64,000 nt of DNA from Vreelandella sp031769195. Its GTDB lineage: Bacteria > Pseudomonadota > Gammaproteobacteria > Pseudomonadales > Halomonadaceae. A model generated the notes under the pieces. That model saw nothing but the letters and a program-made list of their open reading frames with translations, was not told the origin of the DNA and made no database searches. The stretch spans positions 186,001 through 250,000 of the forward strand of contig NZ_JAVHNP010000001.1 of assembly GCF_031769195.1 (NCBI RefSeq), given 5' to 3'. Below are positions 1 through 8,539 of this stretch, piece after piece (position 1 is the first letter of the stretch; every line of letters begins with the position of its first letter). The translations under genes and the position numbers were made by a program.

Positions 1-1
1 G

Positions 2-784
2 GTGCCCGGGCTGGCGCTGGCCGGTATCTATATCGTGGCGATTTTAGTGGTGGCCCAGCTTTACCCCGGCATGATGCCTCCCATTCCCGCTGAAGAGCGC
101 GCCCAGCTCAGCAAAAAGCAGTTACTGTTCAAGGTGATCACCGTGGTAGGCCCGCCAGTGGGGCTGGTATTTGCCGTACTGGGCTCCATTATTGGCGGCA
201 TTGCCGCCCCCACGGAAGCCGCCGCCATGGGCGCGCTGGGAGCGCTAGTGTTTGTCGCCTGCTCGGGCCGCCTCACCGTGTCGCTGTTGAGTGAAGTGGC
301 TAAAGCCACCCTCGTGATCTCAGCCATGGTGTTCTTTATTTTGATCAGCGCTCAGGTCTTTGGCCTCGCCTTCCGCGGGCTTGGGGGCGAGCATTTGGTC
401 GCACGAATGTTTGAATGGGTACCCGGTGGCGAGCTTGGCGCCCTGCTGTTTATGCTGCTACTGATGTTTGTGCTTGGTTTCTTCCTGGAATGGATTGAGA
501 TTAGCTATATTGCCCTACCGCTCTTTTTGCCCTTCTTTGTGCAGATGGGCGTGGATATGGTGTGGCTGGGTATTTTGGTGGGGCTGGTACTGCAAACGTC
601 GTTTCTTACCCCGCCATTTGGTTGGTCGCTGTTTTTCTTGAAAGGCGTCGCGCCCAAAGAAGTCACCACACTGGATATCTACAAAGGGGCGCTGCCGTTT
701 ATCGGGCTACAGTTTTTAGCCGTGGCGCTCGTGTTTATGTTTCCAAGCATTGCCACGTGGCTACCCAATGCCATTGGCTGGTAA
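2..784 (+). CDS. TRAP transporter large permease (DctM family), C-terminal part
   Basis: This is the C-terminal 260 residues of the large membrane subunit of a TRAP transporter; the 5' end lies outside the window. The family uses ion gradients and a periplasmic binding protein to import small organic acids or amino-acid-like solutes. The fragment is very hydrophobic, with about six membrane segments. It carries family-typical stretches: a Gly-rich loop with PTEAAAMGA near residue 70, an LGFFLEWIE motif near 160, and the LTPPFG signature near 200. Complete DctM proteins have about 430 residues, so roughly 40 percent is missing. A gamma-glutamyltransferase-family gene starts 27 bp downstream on the same strand, which suggests one transcript and a substrate related to gamma-glutamyl or amide compounds. 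That substrate link is inference. Confidence 0.9.
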   Translation: MPGLALAGIYIVAILVVAQLYPGMMPPIPAEERAQLSKKQLLFKVITVVGPPVGLVFAVLGSIIGGIAAPTEAAAMGALGALVFVACSGRLTVSLLSEVAKATLVISAMVFFILISAQVFGLAFRGLGGEHLVARMFEWVPGGELGALLFMLLLMFVLGFFLEWIEISYIALPLFLPFFVQMGVDMVWLGILVGLVLQTSFLTPPFGWSLFFLKGVAPKEVTTLDIYKGALPFIGLQFLAVALVFMFPSIATWLPNAIGW

Positions 785-811
785 CCACAACCAATAACAA
801 AGGACTTTTCA

Positions 812-2398
812 ATGCTCCATACCCAACGTAGTTACGGCGGCAGCTGTGTTGCTCCGCACCACCTTGCCGCTAGCGCCGGTCGCGATGTACTAAAACAGGG
901 CGGCAATGCCGTGGAGGCGATGGTCGCGGCGGCAGCAGCCATCGCCGTGGTCTATCCACACATGAACGCCCTGGGGGGCGACGGCTTTTGGCTGATTCAT
1001 GAGCCCGGCAAGGCACCCGTGGCCATTGATGCCTGCGGCCCCGCCGCACAACTCGCCAACGGCGGTTTTTATGCCGGTGAATCGCACATTCCTGAGCGCG
1101 GTCCGAAAGCGGCCCTGACCATGGCGGGCACCATTAGCGGCTGGCAAGAGGCGCTCAACGTAGCGGCTAGCTGGGGCAAGGCGCTGCCGCTGACCACGCT
1201 GCTGGCCGACGCTATTCGTCACGCCGATGAGGGCATTGCTGTTTCTCAAAGCCAGGAAACCCTGACCGCCAAACACCTAGAGCGCCTGAGCCAAAGCCCC
1301 GGCTTTAGCGAGGCCCTGCTGCTTAACGGTCAAGTCCCCCGTGAAGGCGAGCGCCTGCGCCAGCCGCGCCTTGCTAACACTCTAAAGCGCCTTGCCAACG
1401 CTGGGCTAGATGACTTCTACCGTGGTGAGCTTGCCGCCAGCATGGCGAAGGATCTGGAGGCACTCGGCAGCCCGCTGCGCTTAGCCGATTTTCACGCTTA
1501 CCGCGCTCAGCAAGTCACACCGCTGCACGTACAACTCAATGACGCTACGCTGTATAACCTGCCCGCACCGACGCAAGGCATGGCATCGCTGATGATTTTG
1601 GGTATTTACGAGCGCATTAAAGCCGCTGAGCCCAACGGTTTTGACCACCTGCACGGATTAATTGAAGCTACCAAACGCGCCTTTATGCTGCGCGACCGCT
1701 ATGTCACCGACCCACACCGAGTCCCCACACCGCTGCAAGAGCTACTCAGCGAAGAGCACATTGGTGCAGAAGCCGCCGAAATTAACCCTGCCCAGGCGCT
1801 GCCTTGGCCTCACGAGCCTGCACCAGGTGATACTATTTGGATGGGCACCGTCGACAGTGAAGGCCGCTCGGTGAGCTTTATTCAAAGCATCTACTGGGAG
1901 TTTGGTAGTGGTGTGGTGCTGCCTGAAAGCGGCGTGCTGTGGCAAAACCGTGGCATTAGCTTCTCGCTCAACCCCGATGACTTACGCGGTTTAGCCCCTG
2001 GCCGCAAACCCTTCCACACACTTAACCCCGCACTGGCGCTGTTTAACGATGGCCGCACGATGGTATACGGTACCATGGGCGGCGAAGGCCAGCCGCAAAC
2101 CCAGGCGGCTGTGTTCTCCCGCTATGCGCTACACGGCATGCCGCTCCAGCAAGCGGTCACCGCACCGCGCTGGCTGCTAGGGCGCACCTGGGGCGAATCC
2201 AGCACCAATCTAAAATTAGAAGAGCGCTTTGATGACCAGTTAGTGACTGCGCTTGCCACCGCAGGCCACGATGTGGAAGTGCTACCAGAAGCTTTCAGCG
2301 ACACCATGGGCCACGCAGGCGGCATTGTGCGCCACCCAGACGGGCTGATTGAGAGCGCTCACGACCCACGCAGCAACGGGGGTGCTGCTAGCGTGTAA
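812..2398 (+). CDS. Gamma-glutamyltransferase-family N-terminal nucleophile hydrolase (YwrD-like)
   Basis: This 528-residue protein belongs to the gamma-glutamyltranspeptidase family, whose precursors cleave themselves to expose an N-terminal Thr nucleophile. The N-terminus (ASAGRDVLKQGGNAVEA, GGDGFW) and the C-terminal half (FGSGVVLPESG, MGGEGQPQ) are typical. The expected nucleophile is Thr341 in GDTIWMGTVD. In classical GGT the residues after it are Thr-His; here they are Ile-Trp, as I recall for the YwrD-like subgroup. There is no signal peptide, so it probably acts in the cytoplasm, unlike the periplasmic glutathione-degrading GGT. It sits 27 bp after a TRAP permease gene, so it may process an imported amide or gamma-glutamyl compound. 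Family assignment is firm; the substrate is unknown. Confidence 0.85.
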   Translation: MLHTQRSYGGSCVAPHHLAASAGRDVLKQGGNAVEAMVAAAAAIAVVYPHMNALGGDGFWLIHEPGKAPVAIDACGPAAQLANGGFYAGESHIPERGPKAALTMAGTISGWQEALNVAASWGKALPLTTLLADAIRHADEGIAVSQSQETLTAKHLERLSQSPGFSEALLLNGQVPREGERLRQPRLANTLKRLANAGLDDFYRGELAASMAKDLEALGSPLRLADFHAYRAQQVTPLHVQLNDATLYNLPAPTQGMASLMILGIYERIKAAEPNGFDHLHGLIEATKRAFMLRDRYVTDPHRVPTPLQELLSEEHIGAEAAEINPAQALPWPHEPAPGDTIWMGTVDSEGRSVSFIQSIYWEFGSGVVLPESGVLWQNRGISFSLNPDDLRGLAPGRKPFHTLNPALALFNDGRTMVYGTMGGEGQPQTQAAVFSRYALHGMPLQQAVTAPRWLLGRTWGESSTNLKLEERFDDQLVTALATAGHDVEVLPEAFSDTMGHAGGIVRHPDGLIESAHDPRSNGGAASV

Positions 2399-2544
2399 AG
2401 CTATTGGCAAATTTTGCCACTTTCGCACATGCTGAACTTGGGCAGGCAGCCTAGTGTCATTAGCCATACGACGGCATAACGATGATAGGCTAGCCTGCCA
2501 AGTAAGCCTCTGCTTAACGGTAACCAGAGGGAGAGGAGACCCCC

Positions 2545-2943
2545 ATGGCGAAAATTGAAAAATCCCCCGATGAATGGCGCAAGCAGCTCACTCCAGAGCA
2601 GTACCGGGTCGCCCGGGAGAAAGGCACCGAACGGCCGTTTACCGGTGAATACCAGGTTAGCGATGCGCAAGGTATTTATCACTGCGTGTGCTGCCATGCG
2701 CCGCTGTTTGAAAACGAGCACAAGTTCGACGCGGGCTGCGGCTGGCCAAGCTTTGATCGCCCGCTAGGCACCCGCTGCATTGAAGAGAACCGCGACACTT
2801 CCCACGGGATGATTCGCACCGAAGTGGTGTGCTCACACTGCGATGCGCACTTAGGCCATGTTTTCCCTGATGGGCCACCCGAAACCACCGGCTTACGCTA
2901 CTGCATTAACTCGGTTTCGTTGGAGTTTCACCCCGACGAGTAA
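2545..2943 (+). CDS. msrB: Peptide-methionine (R)-S-oxide reductase MsrB
   Basis: MsrB reduces the R-epimer of methionine sulfoxide in oxidised proteins, using thioredoxin. The 132-residue length is normal for a single-domain cytoplasmic MsrB. Two zinc-binding CxxC pairs are visible (CVCC near residue 50 and CSHC near 95), followed by GHVFPDGP. The catalytic Cys is residue 120 in the LRYCINSVSLEF motif. The start ATG follows a GGAGAGGAGA purine-rich ribosome-binding site. The gene appears monocistronic: about 145 bp of noncoding DNA precedes it and a hairpin with a T-run follows it. Confidence 0.97.
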   Translation: MAKIEKSPDEWRKQLTPEQYRVAREKGTERPFTGEYQVSDAQGIYHCVCCHAPLFENEHKFDAGCGWPSFDRPLGTRCIEENRDTSHGMIRTEVVCSHCDAHLGHVFPDGPPETTGLRYCINSVSLEFHPDE

Positions 2944-2966
2944 CCCCTGAAAGGAAGCACAGCAAG

Positions 2967-3003
2967 GCGGGCACCATCTGTTAGAATGGTCGCCCGCTTT
3001 TTT
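2967..3003 (+). terminator. Rho-independent terminator after msrB
   Basis: An inverted repeat with arms GCGGGC-ACCAT and ATGGT-C-GCCCGC encloses an 8-base loop and is followed by six T residues. It lies 24 bp after the msrB stop. The TTAGAAT in and after the loop could double as a -10 element for rbgA, but this is only a suggestion. Confidence 0.75.
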
Positions 3004-3036
3004 ATGCTTGTATTTTTGTGCTTGTAGGAGAAACCC

Positions 3037-3990
3037 ATGCTCGGCTGGTTCCCCGGACATATGAACAAGGCCCGCCGCCAGATCAAGGACGCGTTGCCGG
3101 AAATTGATGTGGTCATTGAGGTGCTAGATGCGCGCCTGCCCTACTCCAGCGCAAACCCGATGCTGGCCGAGCTGACCCGCCATAAGCCGGTGTTGAAAAT
3201 TCTTTCCCGCGCCGACTTGGCCGACCCCGTTCGTACCGACGAGTGGGTGGCCTTTTTTGACGCCCAGGAAGACACCCGCGCCCTGGCGATCACCACCACC
3301 AATACCCGCGAGCTTAAGAAAATCCCCAAGCTCTGCCACGAGCTGGCGGGTGCGGTGCGCGCCGACCGCGATGTGCGCGTGATGGTAATGGGCATCCCTA
3401 ACGTAGGCAAATCGACGCTGATTAACGGCTTAGCCGGGCGCAAAATTGCCAAAACCGGCAACGAGCCGGCGGTCACCAAGCGCCAGCAAAAAGTGCGTAT
3501 TGATGGCCGAGTCGCGCTGATCGATACCCCTGGGGTGCTATGGCCCAAAATCGAAGACCAGGCCAGCGCCTACCGCTTGGCGGCCAGCGGTGCGATTCGC
3601 GATACCGCCATTGAGTATACCGATGTGGCCATTGTTGCCAGCGCGGAGCTTGCCAAACGCTACCCCGCCGAGCTCACCGCCCGCTATAAGCTAAAAGCGC
3701 TGCCCACCTACGAAGCCCCCGTGGTGGAGGAAGTCGACGCCGACGGCCCCAAAAAGCCTGATTTTCTTGCTATTGCGGGGTTTGACGGCCACGCCATTCT
3801 GAAAGAAATAGCCGGAAAGCGCGGCGGCCTGCGCCCTGGCGGCGAAGTCGACCTGCACCGCGGCGCGGAAGTGCTGCTGCATGAATTGCGTGATGGCAAG
3901 CTTGGCCGGGTAACGCTTGAAACCCCAGCAGATATTCCTCCGCCGCCAGCGCAAAACGACCAAGACAGCCCGGCCTCATCCGACGCATAA
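3037..3990 (+). CDS. rbgA: Ribosome biogenesis GTPase RbgA/YlqF
   Basis: This 317-residue GTPase has the circularly permuted G-motif order of the YlqF/RbgA family, which acts in late 50S subunit assembly. The G4 region comes first (SRAD, residues 57-60), then G1 (GIPNVGKS, 119-126) and G3 (DTPG, 163-166). The N-terminal WFPGHMNKA motif is characteristic. G4 normally reads NKxD or TKxD; here it is SRAD, a departure at the base-contacting position. The C-terminal helical domain ends in a Pro/Asp/Ser-rich tail. The start ATG follows GTAGGAG. Most of the tail overlaps a spurious upstream extension of the alaA reading frame. Confidence 0.93.
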   Translation: MLGWFPGHMNKARRQIKDALPEIDVVIEVLDARLPYSSANPMLAELTRHKPVLKILSRADLADPVRTDEWVAFFDAQEDTRALAITTTNTRELKKIPKLCHELAGAVRADRDVRVMVMGIPNVGKSTLINGLAGRKIAKTGNEPAVTKRQQKVRIDGRVALIDTPGVLWPKIEDQASAYRLAASGAIRDTAIEYTDVAIVASAELAKRYPAELTARYKLKALPTYEAPVVEEVDADGPKKPDFLAIAGFDGHAILKEIAGKRGGLRPGGEVDLHRGAEVLLHELRDGKLGRVTLETPADIPPPPAQNDQDSPASSDA

Positions 3991-4045
3991 TGAGCCACAC
4001 GTCAGACACTCCCACGGCACTGGACACATTTGGATAACGCACCCC

Positions 4046-5293
4046 ATGGACACCCCGCAGCCTAGAGAATCACACACGCTTAAAAAATCGCACAAACTGC
4101 ACAATGTTTGCTACGACATTCGCGGCCCGGTACTCGACCACGCCAAGCGCCTGGAAGAGGAAGGCCAGCGAATTTTGAAGCTCAACATTGGGAACCCGGC
4201 ACCGTTTGGCTTTGAAGCGCCGGAAGAGATTTTGCAGGACGTGATGCGCAACCTGCCCACCGCCCAGGGCTACTGTGATTCCAAAGGCCTCTACTCCGCC
4301 CGCAAGGCGATTATGCAGGAGTGCCAGCGTAAGCAGATTCCTGGGGTGGGTATTGAAGATATCTATATTGGTAACGGCGTTTCCGAGCTGATTGTAATGG
4401 CCATGCAGGCGCTGTTAAACGACGGCGACGAAGTGCTGATCCCCGCGCCGGATTATCCGCTGTGGACCGCAGCCGCCCACCTTTCCGGCGGCCACGGCGT
4501 GCACTACCTGTGTGATGAGCAGGCCGACTGGGCACCGGATATCGCCGATATTCGTGCAAAAGTCACCAGCCGCACCCGCGCCATTGTGATTATCAACCCC
4601 AATAACCCCACCGGGGCGGTATACCCGCCGGAAGTGGTTCGGGAAGTGCTGGATATCGCCCAAGAACACAATCTGGTGGTGTTCTCCGATGAGATCTACG
4701 ACAAGATTCTCTATGACGGCGTTGAGCACACCGCCACGGGCGCACTGGCGGACGATGATCAGCTCGTCATCACTATGAACGGGCTTTCCAAAAGCTACCG
4801 CTGTGCGGGCTTTCGCTCTGGCTGGATGACGATCTCCGGTACCCTGGCCAAACAGCGGGCCAAAGACTTCATTCAAGGCCTGACCATGCTGGCCTCGATG
4901 CGGCTATGCGCCAACGTTCCCGCCCAGCACGCCATTCAAACGGCGCTGGGGGGCTACCAGTCGATCAACGATTTGATTCTGCCGGGCGGGCGTTTGCTGG
5001 CCCAGCGCGACATTACCGTTGAGAAGCTGAACGCGATTCCTGGGGTCTCTTGCGTGACGCCCAAAGGCGCGCTCTACGCGTTCCCGCGTTTAGACCCCAA
5101 AGTCTTCAACATCAAAGATGACCAACAGCTGGTGCTGGACCTGCTGTTGCAGGAAAAAATACTGCTGGTACAAGGCACCGCCTTTAACTGGCCAGAACCT
5201 GACCACGTGCGCATTGTCACGCTACCCTGGGCCGACCAGCTCGGCGACGCGCTTGACCGCTTTGCCAATTTCTTGTCTCGCTATCGCCAGTAG
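4046..5293 (+). CDS. alaA: Alanine/valine-type PLP aminotransferase AlaA
   Basis: This is a 415-residue class I/II aminotransferase of the AlaA (YfbQ) type, making alanine from pyruvate and glutamate in the cytoplasm. Visible motifs are NIGNPAPFGFEAP near the N-terminus, the NPNNPTGAVYP cofactor and substrate loop, SDEIYDKILYDG, and the PLP-binding Lys249 in NGLSKSYRCAGFRSG. I chose the ATG at 4046 because it gives the usual family length. The reading frame is open further upstream, but that part overlaps rbgA and encodes low-complexity sequence unlike the family. An aromatic or other alanine-type donor preference cannot be excluded. Confidence 0.93.
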   Translation: MDTPQPRESHTLKKSHKLHNVCYDIRGPVLDHAKRLEEEGQRILKLNIGNPAPFGFEAPEEILQDVMRNLPTAQGYCDSKGLYSARKAIMQECQRKQIPGVGIEDIYIGNGVSELIVMAMQALLNDGDEVLIPAPDYPLWTAAAHLSGGHGVHYLCDEQADWAPDIADIRAKVTSRTRAIVIINPNNPTGAVYPPEVVREVLDIAQEHNLVVFSDEIYDKILYDGVEHTATGALADDDQLVITMNGLSKSYRCAGFRSGWMTISGTLAKQRAKDFIQGLTMLASMRLCANVPAQHAIQTALGGYQSINDLILPGGRLLAQRDITVEKLNAIPGVSCVTPKGALYAFPRLDPKVFNIKDDQQLVLDLLLQEKILLVQGTAFNWPEPDHVRIVTLPWADQLGDALDRFANFLSRYRQ

Positions 5294-5327
5294 TTATCGA
5301 CATCAGTGATAGGCACGCAACCAGCGA

Positions 5328-5357
5328 CTTGAAACTGACATGAAAAGCACGTATCTA
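5328..5357 (+). promoter_or_regulatory. Possible heat-shock (sigma-32-like) promoter upstream of htpX
   Basis: A perfect CTTGAAA -35 heptamer (5328-5334) is followed after 14 bp by ACGTATCTA, a loose match to the sigma-32 -10 consensus CCCATNTA. It lies about 50 bp before htpX, which is heat-shock or envelope-stress controlled in other gammaproteobacteria. The -10 match is weak, so this is a suggestion only. Confidence 0.35.
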
Positions 5358-5407
5358 AGCCATCATTCTATTAACACTTGTTATGACCTTGAGGGAGATC
5401 TTAACCC

Positions 5408-6313
5408 ATGATGCGAATCGTGCTGTTTTTAGCCACTAACTTAGCGGTGTTGCTGGTCGCTAGCATTACCCTGCGCCTGTTTGGCGTTGAGAGCTATCTC
5501 AACAGCCAAGGCATTAACTTCACCAGCCTACTGATCTTCTGCTTTGTGTTTGGTATGGCAGGCTCACTGGTCTCGCTGTTTATCTCTAAATGGATGGCGA
5601 AGCGCTCGACCGGCACGGTAATTATCGAAAACCCGTCGAACGCAACCGAGCAGTGGCTGGTAGACACCGTGGCCGAGCTTTCCCGCGAAGCGGGCATTAA
5701 GACGCCGGAAGTGGGCATTTTCCCCGCCCAGCAGTCCAACGCTTTTGCCACCGGCTGGAATAAAAACGATGCGCTGGTGGCAGTGTCGGCAGGCTTACTC
5801 AACCGCATGCGTCCTGAAGAAGTGCGCGCGGTGCTGGCCCACGAAATTGGCCACGTGGCTAACGGCGACATGGTGACCCTGGCGCTGATTCAAGGCGTGG
5901 TGAACACCTTCGTCATGTTCTTCGCCCGCATTGTCGCCCACTTGGTCGATAGCTTCCTGAAAAGCCGCAGCGACGGCGAAGGTGGCCTGGGCTTTATGGG
6001 TTACTTTGCCGTGGTGATGGTGGCCGAGATTGTGTTTGGTATCGTCGCTTCCGCCATTGTGGCCTGGTTCTCCCGCTACCGTGAATACCGCGCGGATGAA
6101 GCCGGTGCTCGCCTGGCAGGTACCGGCGCCATGGTGAATGCGCTGGCGCGTTTGAAGGCTGAAACCGAGATGCCCGACCAAATGCCGGACACTCTGCGCG
6201 CGATGGCTATCACCAAAGGCCAAACCCGCTCACTGGTCGAGCAGCTGTTCGCCAGCCACCCGCCGCTGGATGACCGTATCCGCGCGCTGAAAGAAGCCGC
6301 TTACCGCCAGTAA
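5408..6313 (+). CDS. htpX: Membrane zinc metalloprotease HtpX
   Basis: HtpX is an inner-membrane M48 metalloprotease that degrades misfolded membrane proteins together with FtsH. The 301-residue protein has two N-terminal membrane segments (residues about 4-24 and 35-58). The zinc motif HEIGH is at 145-149. Two more membrane segments follow (about 155-180 and 195-220), and then the third-ligand region REYRADEAGA. Length matches the E. coli protein (293). The start follows GAGGGAGAT. The gene is single and convergent with the diguanylate cyclase gene. A possible sigma-32-like promoter precedes it. Confidence 0.97.
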   Translation: MMRIVLFLATNLAVLLVASITLRLFGVESYLNSQGINFTSLLIFCFVFGMAGSLVSLFISKWMAKRSTGTVIIENPSNATEQWLVDTVAELSREAGIKTPEVGIFPAQQSNAFATGWNKNDALVAVSAGLLNRMRPEEVRAVLAHEIGHVANGDMVTLALIQGVVNTFVMFFARIVAHLVDSFLKSRSDGEGGLGFMGYFAVVMVAEIVFGIVASAIVAWFSRYREYRADEAGARLAGTGAMVNALARLKAETEMPDQMPDTLRAMAITKGQTRSLVEQLFASHPPLDDRIRALKEAAYRQ

Positions 6314-6407
6314 CGCTCTTTTGCTAAAGCGATTTCTCGGCAACGGCTTTTTAATCTGCGGCGATCTTGATGTGCACGTGTCGGGGTCGTCGCACCGCTT
6401 TATAGCC

Positions 6408-7364
6408 TCACTTAACTCTGGGGGTCATATGGACGAGCACAGAGCGCACGCATCCCCTTCCCGCCGCCTTGGCCTCGTAAAGCTGCTGGTCCGCGACGCG
6501 AATCAGCAGCGACGCCTCCTGAGCGTTTAAGCACGTTGACGTAGCAACGCCTAGGCTGATTGTGACGACGGGGGCAACCCGCGACTTTTCATGCTCTAAG
6601 GCCAGCGCTCTAACCGCACGTTCGAGTTCGTTGGCCTGGCGCGTCGCGTCACTCAAGTCAGCGCCCGGCAGCAGGCAGGTAAACTCTTCCCCGCCATAGC
6701 GTGCAATAATGTCGCCCGGTCGGCTTAAAGTCGCCCTTAGCGTGGCTGCAATAAGCTTGAGGCATTCGTCGCCGCTCGGATGGCCATAGACATCGTTATA
6801 GCGTTTGAAAAAATCGATATCGATAAAGATCACCGACAGCGGTAACTCCCTCTCGCGACAGCGCTGCGATTCGATTTCGAGCATCAGATTGAAGTAGCGT
6901 CGATTGGCCACGCCGGTCAGCTCATCCTTGAGCGCAAGCTCGTGCAGGCGAAGGTTTTCCTGCTCGCGGCGTTTGAGCACCGCCGCAGAGATTTTTAGCG
7001 CCGAAGAACGCAGAAGCTCCGTACTCTCATCGAGTAGCGCCGGGTGCAACGGCGGGTCGTCCTGCATATCCCGCGCAACGCGAAAAATATGGCCGTTGAT
7101 GCCAAGACTCTGAGTGACCAACAGGCGGCGACGCCCGTTGATGTATTCGAACGGTGGCGGTGGCACCCCTTCCGTTAACCAAGACAGGTCCAGTGCCCGC
7201 TCCGGCAGCAGGCACGCGTTACTGATCTCACGCGCGACAACCCCCAGAGCCACTACCTGTGTAGCATCGCCAAACTCCTGGTTGAATCCTACGTTCCAAT
7301 CCACCAGCCGCCCACTGGCGTCGAAGAGGGACATGCTTGGGGAACAAGAGTCGCTCTGAACCAT
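6408..7364 (-). CDS. PAS-like domain diguanylate cyclase (GGDEF)
   Basis: This 318-residue soluble protein has an N-terminal PAS-like segment (FDASGRLVDWN near residue 13), a short coiled linker (about 110-145), and a GGDEF domain. The domain has the DELTG entry motif near 147, the metal and substrate loop FIDIDFFKRYND, and an active-site GGEEF at 224-228, so it should make cyclic di-GMP. An allosteric I-site RPGD lies at 215-218, exactly five residues before GGEEF, so product inhibition is expected. No membrane segment or EAL domain is present. Its ATG abuts the TGA of the upstream MetE-like gene with no gap, which implies translational coupling. The input signal is not evident. Confidence 0.93.
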   Translation of the reverse strand: MVQSDSCSPSMSLFDASGRLVDWNVGFNQEFGDATQVVALGVVAREISNACLLPERALDLSWLTEGVPPPPFEYINGRRRLLVTQSLGINGHIFRVARDMQDDPPLHPALLDESTELLRSSALKISAAVLKRREQENLRLHELALKDELTGVANRRYFNLMLEIESQRCRERELPLSVIFIDIDFFKRYNDVYGHPSGDECLKLIAATLRATLSRPGDIIARYGGEEFTCLLPGADLSDATRQANELERAVRALALEHEKSRVAPVVTISLGVATSTCLNAQEASLLIRVADQQLYEAKAAGRGCVRSVLVHMTPRVK

Positions 7365-8444
7365 TCAGATCATCCGCTTGGTGGTCAGTTGCTCTCTAGC
7401 CATGGCCGTTCCCTCCAGGCGCGATCGGATTTTAGCGTAAGCGGTCTCGCGCGAGGTGGATATGTCGTCACAAAACGGTGCGAAGCCGCAGTCGTCGGTG
7501 GTACCGAGTTGATCTAACGGTATGAAACGCGCCGCCTGAAGCACTCGTTCACATACCTCCTCCGGCGACTCGATGCGCGGATGATTGACGTCGATGACAC
7601 CGATGAAGGCGCGCTGCCAAGGTTTCAAATAACGCGCGACAATTTTGAGCGCTCGTTCCGGTTGCGCCTCGTTAGCCATCGCGATATAAAAATTTCCAGC
7701 CTTAAGTTCGAAGAGGGTCGGCAAAAGCTCCGCGTAGTCGACGTCGGCGCTGTGCGTACAGTCCTGATCCGCTCCCGGGCAAGTATGAATACCGATGCGC
7801 TGGCGCTCTTCGTCGGAGAAGCGCTCGAGCACACGGTTGTTGAGTTCGATAAAACTATCCAATACGCTCCCGCTAGGATCTAGCTTGAGCGCCAGCCGTC
7901 CCTCCGTGAAATCGATCTGCACCTTTTGCGCACCCGCCTTGAAGCAGGCGCGAACCTCCTTCACTTGCTCGTCGATAAGATCGTTCAAAAACGTATCGCG
8001 GTCATAGCCCTCGATATCGGTGTCGGGATAAAGCAGGCTCAACGCCGAGGCCGAAATGATGGCCTGCTTCATGGGTAAATCCGTAAGTGGCCTGCTTAAT
8101 GACAGCGTTTCAGCGGCGGACAAAGCGAAGCGAAACGGCCCGGCCGTCAAACGAGGCAAACGTCTCACGTGACCATCGCTAAAAGGAATTTCGAGGCCGT
8201 CTGGCGACACGTTTTCACCGCCTTCTATCGAATAGGTCGCAAAGCTATGCGTTTTGCGCTGTTCGCCATCGGTAATGATTGGCGAGCCCGTTGCTTCAAG
8301 CTCTCTCACCGTCTGCTGGACGGCCTCGTAGTAAAACGCCTCCATGGTGGGCTTGTCGATCTCGCCAGCATCAAAGCGGCGCTGCGCTTCCATTAACGCC
8401 ACAGAGCGGGGAATACTGCCAATGGCTTCGGTAGGTAGAAGCAT
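7365..8444 (-). CDS. Core-MetE-like cobalamin-independent methionine synthase family protein
   Basis: This 359-residue protein matches only the C-terminal catalytic barrel of cobalamin-independent methionine synthase (MetE is about 750 residues), like core-MetE, YxjG/YxjH or MesD proteins. The zinc ligands appear intact: His220 and Cys222 in GIHTCPG, Glu259 in MANEAQ, and Cys319 in DDCGFAPFC. The N-terminal IGSIPR motif is typical. It may make methionine from homocysteine, but the methyl donor for these short forms varies and cannot be read from the sequence. GGGGTG precedes the ATG. The stop codon is immediately followed by the ATG of a diguanylate cyclase gene. No MesX-like partner or other met gene is seen nearby. 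Confidence 0.82.
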   Translation of the reverse strand: MLLPTEAIGSIPRSVALMEAQRRFDAGEIDKPTMEAFYYEAVQQTVRELEATGSPIITDGEQRKTHSFATYSIEGGENVSPDGLEIPFSDGHVRRLPRLTAGPFRFALSAAETLSLSRPLTDLPMKQAIISASALSLLYPDTDIEGYDRDTFLNDLIDEQVKEVRACFKAGAQKVQIDFTEGRLALKLDPSGSVLDSFIELNNRVLERFSDEERQRIGIHTCPGADQDCTHSADVDYAELLPTLFELKAGNFYIAMANEAQPERALKIVARYLKPWQRAFIGVIDVNHPRIESPEEVCERVLQAARFIPLDQLGTTDDCGFAPFCDDISTSRETAYAKIRSRLEGTAMAREQLTTKRMI

Positions 8445-8539
8445 ATTTCACCCCTAAGTTAGCTGCATTCTCCAAATTAACGAATATAGTTCACTTTGTT
8501 TAGTGCTAAGACGCACCTAAAGAGACGCCAGTCGGTTGT

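Noticed and set aside
3917..4045. Upstream extension of alaA
   Set aside because: It overlaps the rbgA tail and adds 43 residues unlike any aminotransferase; the ATG at 4046 gives the usual length.
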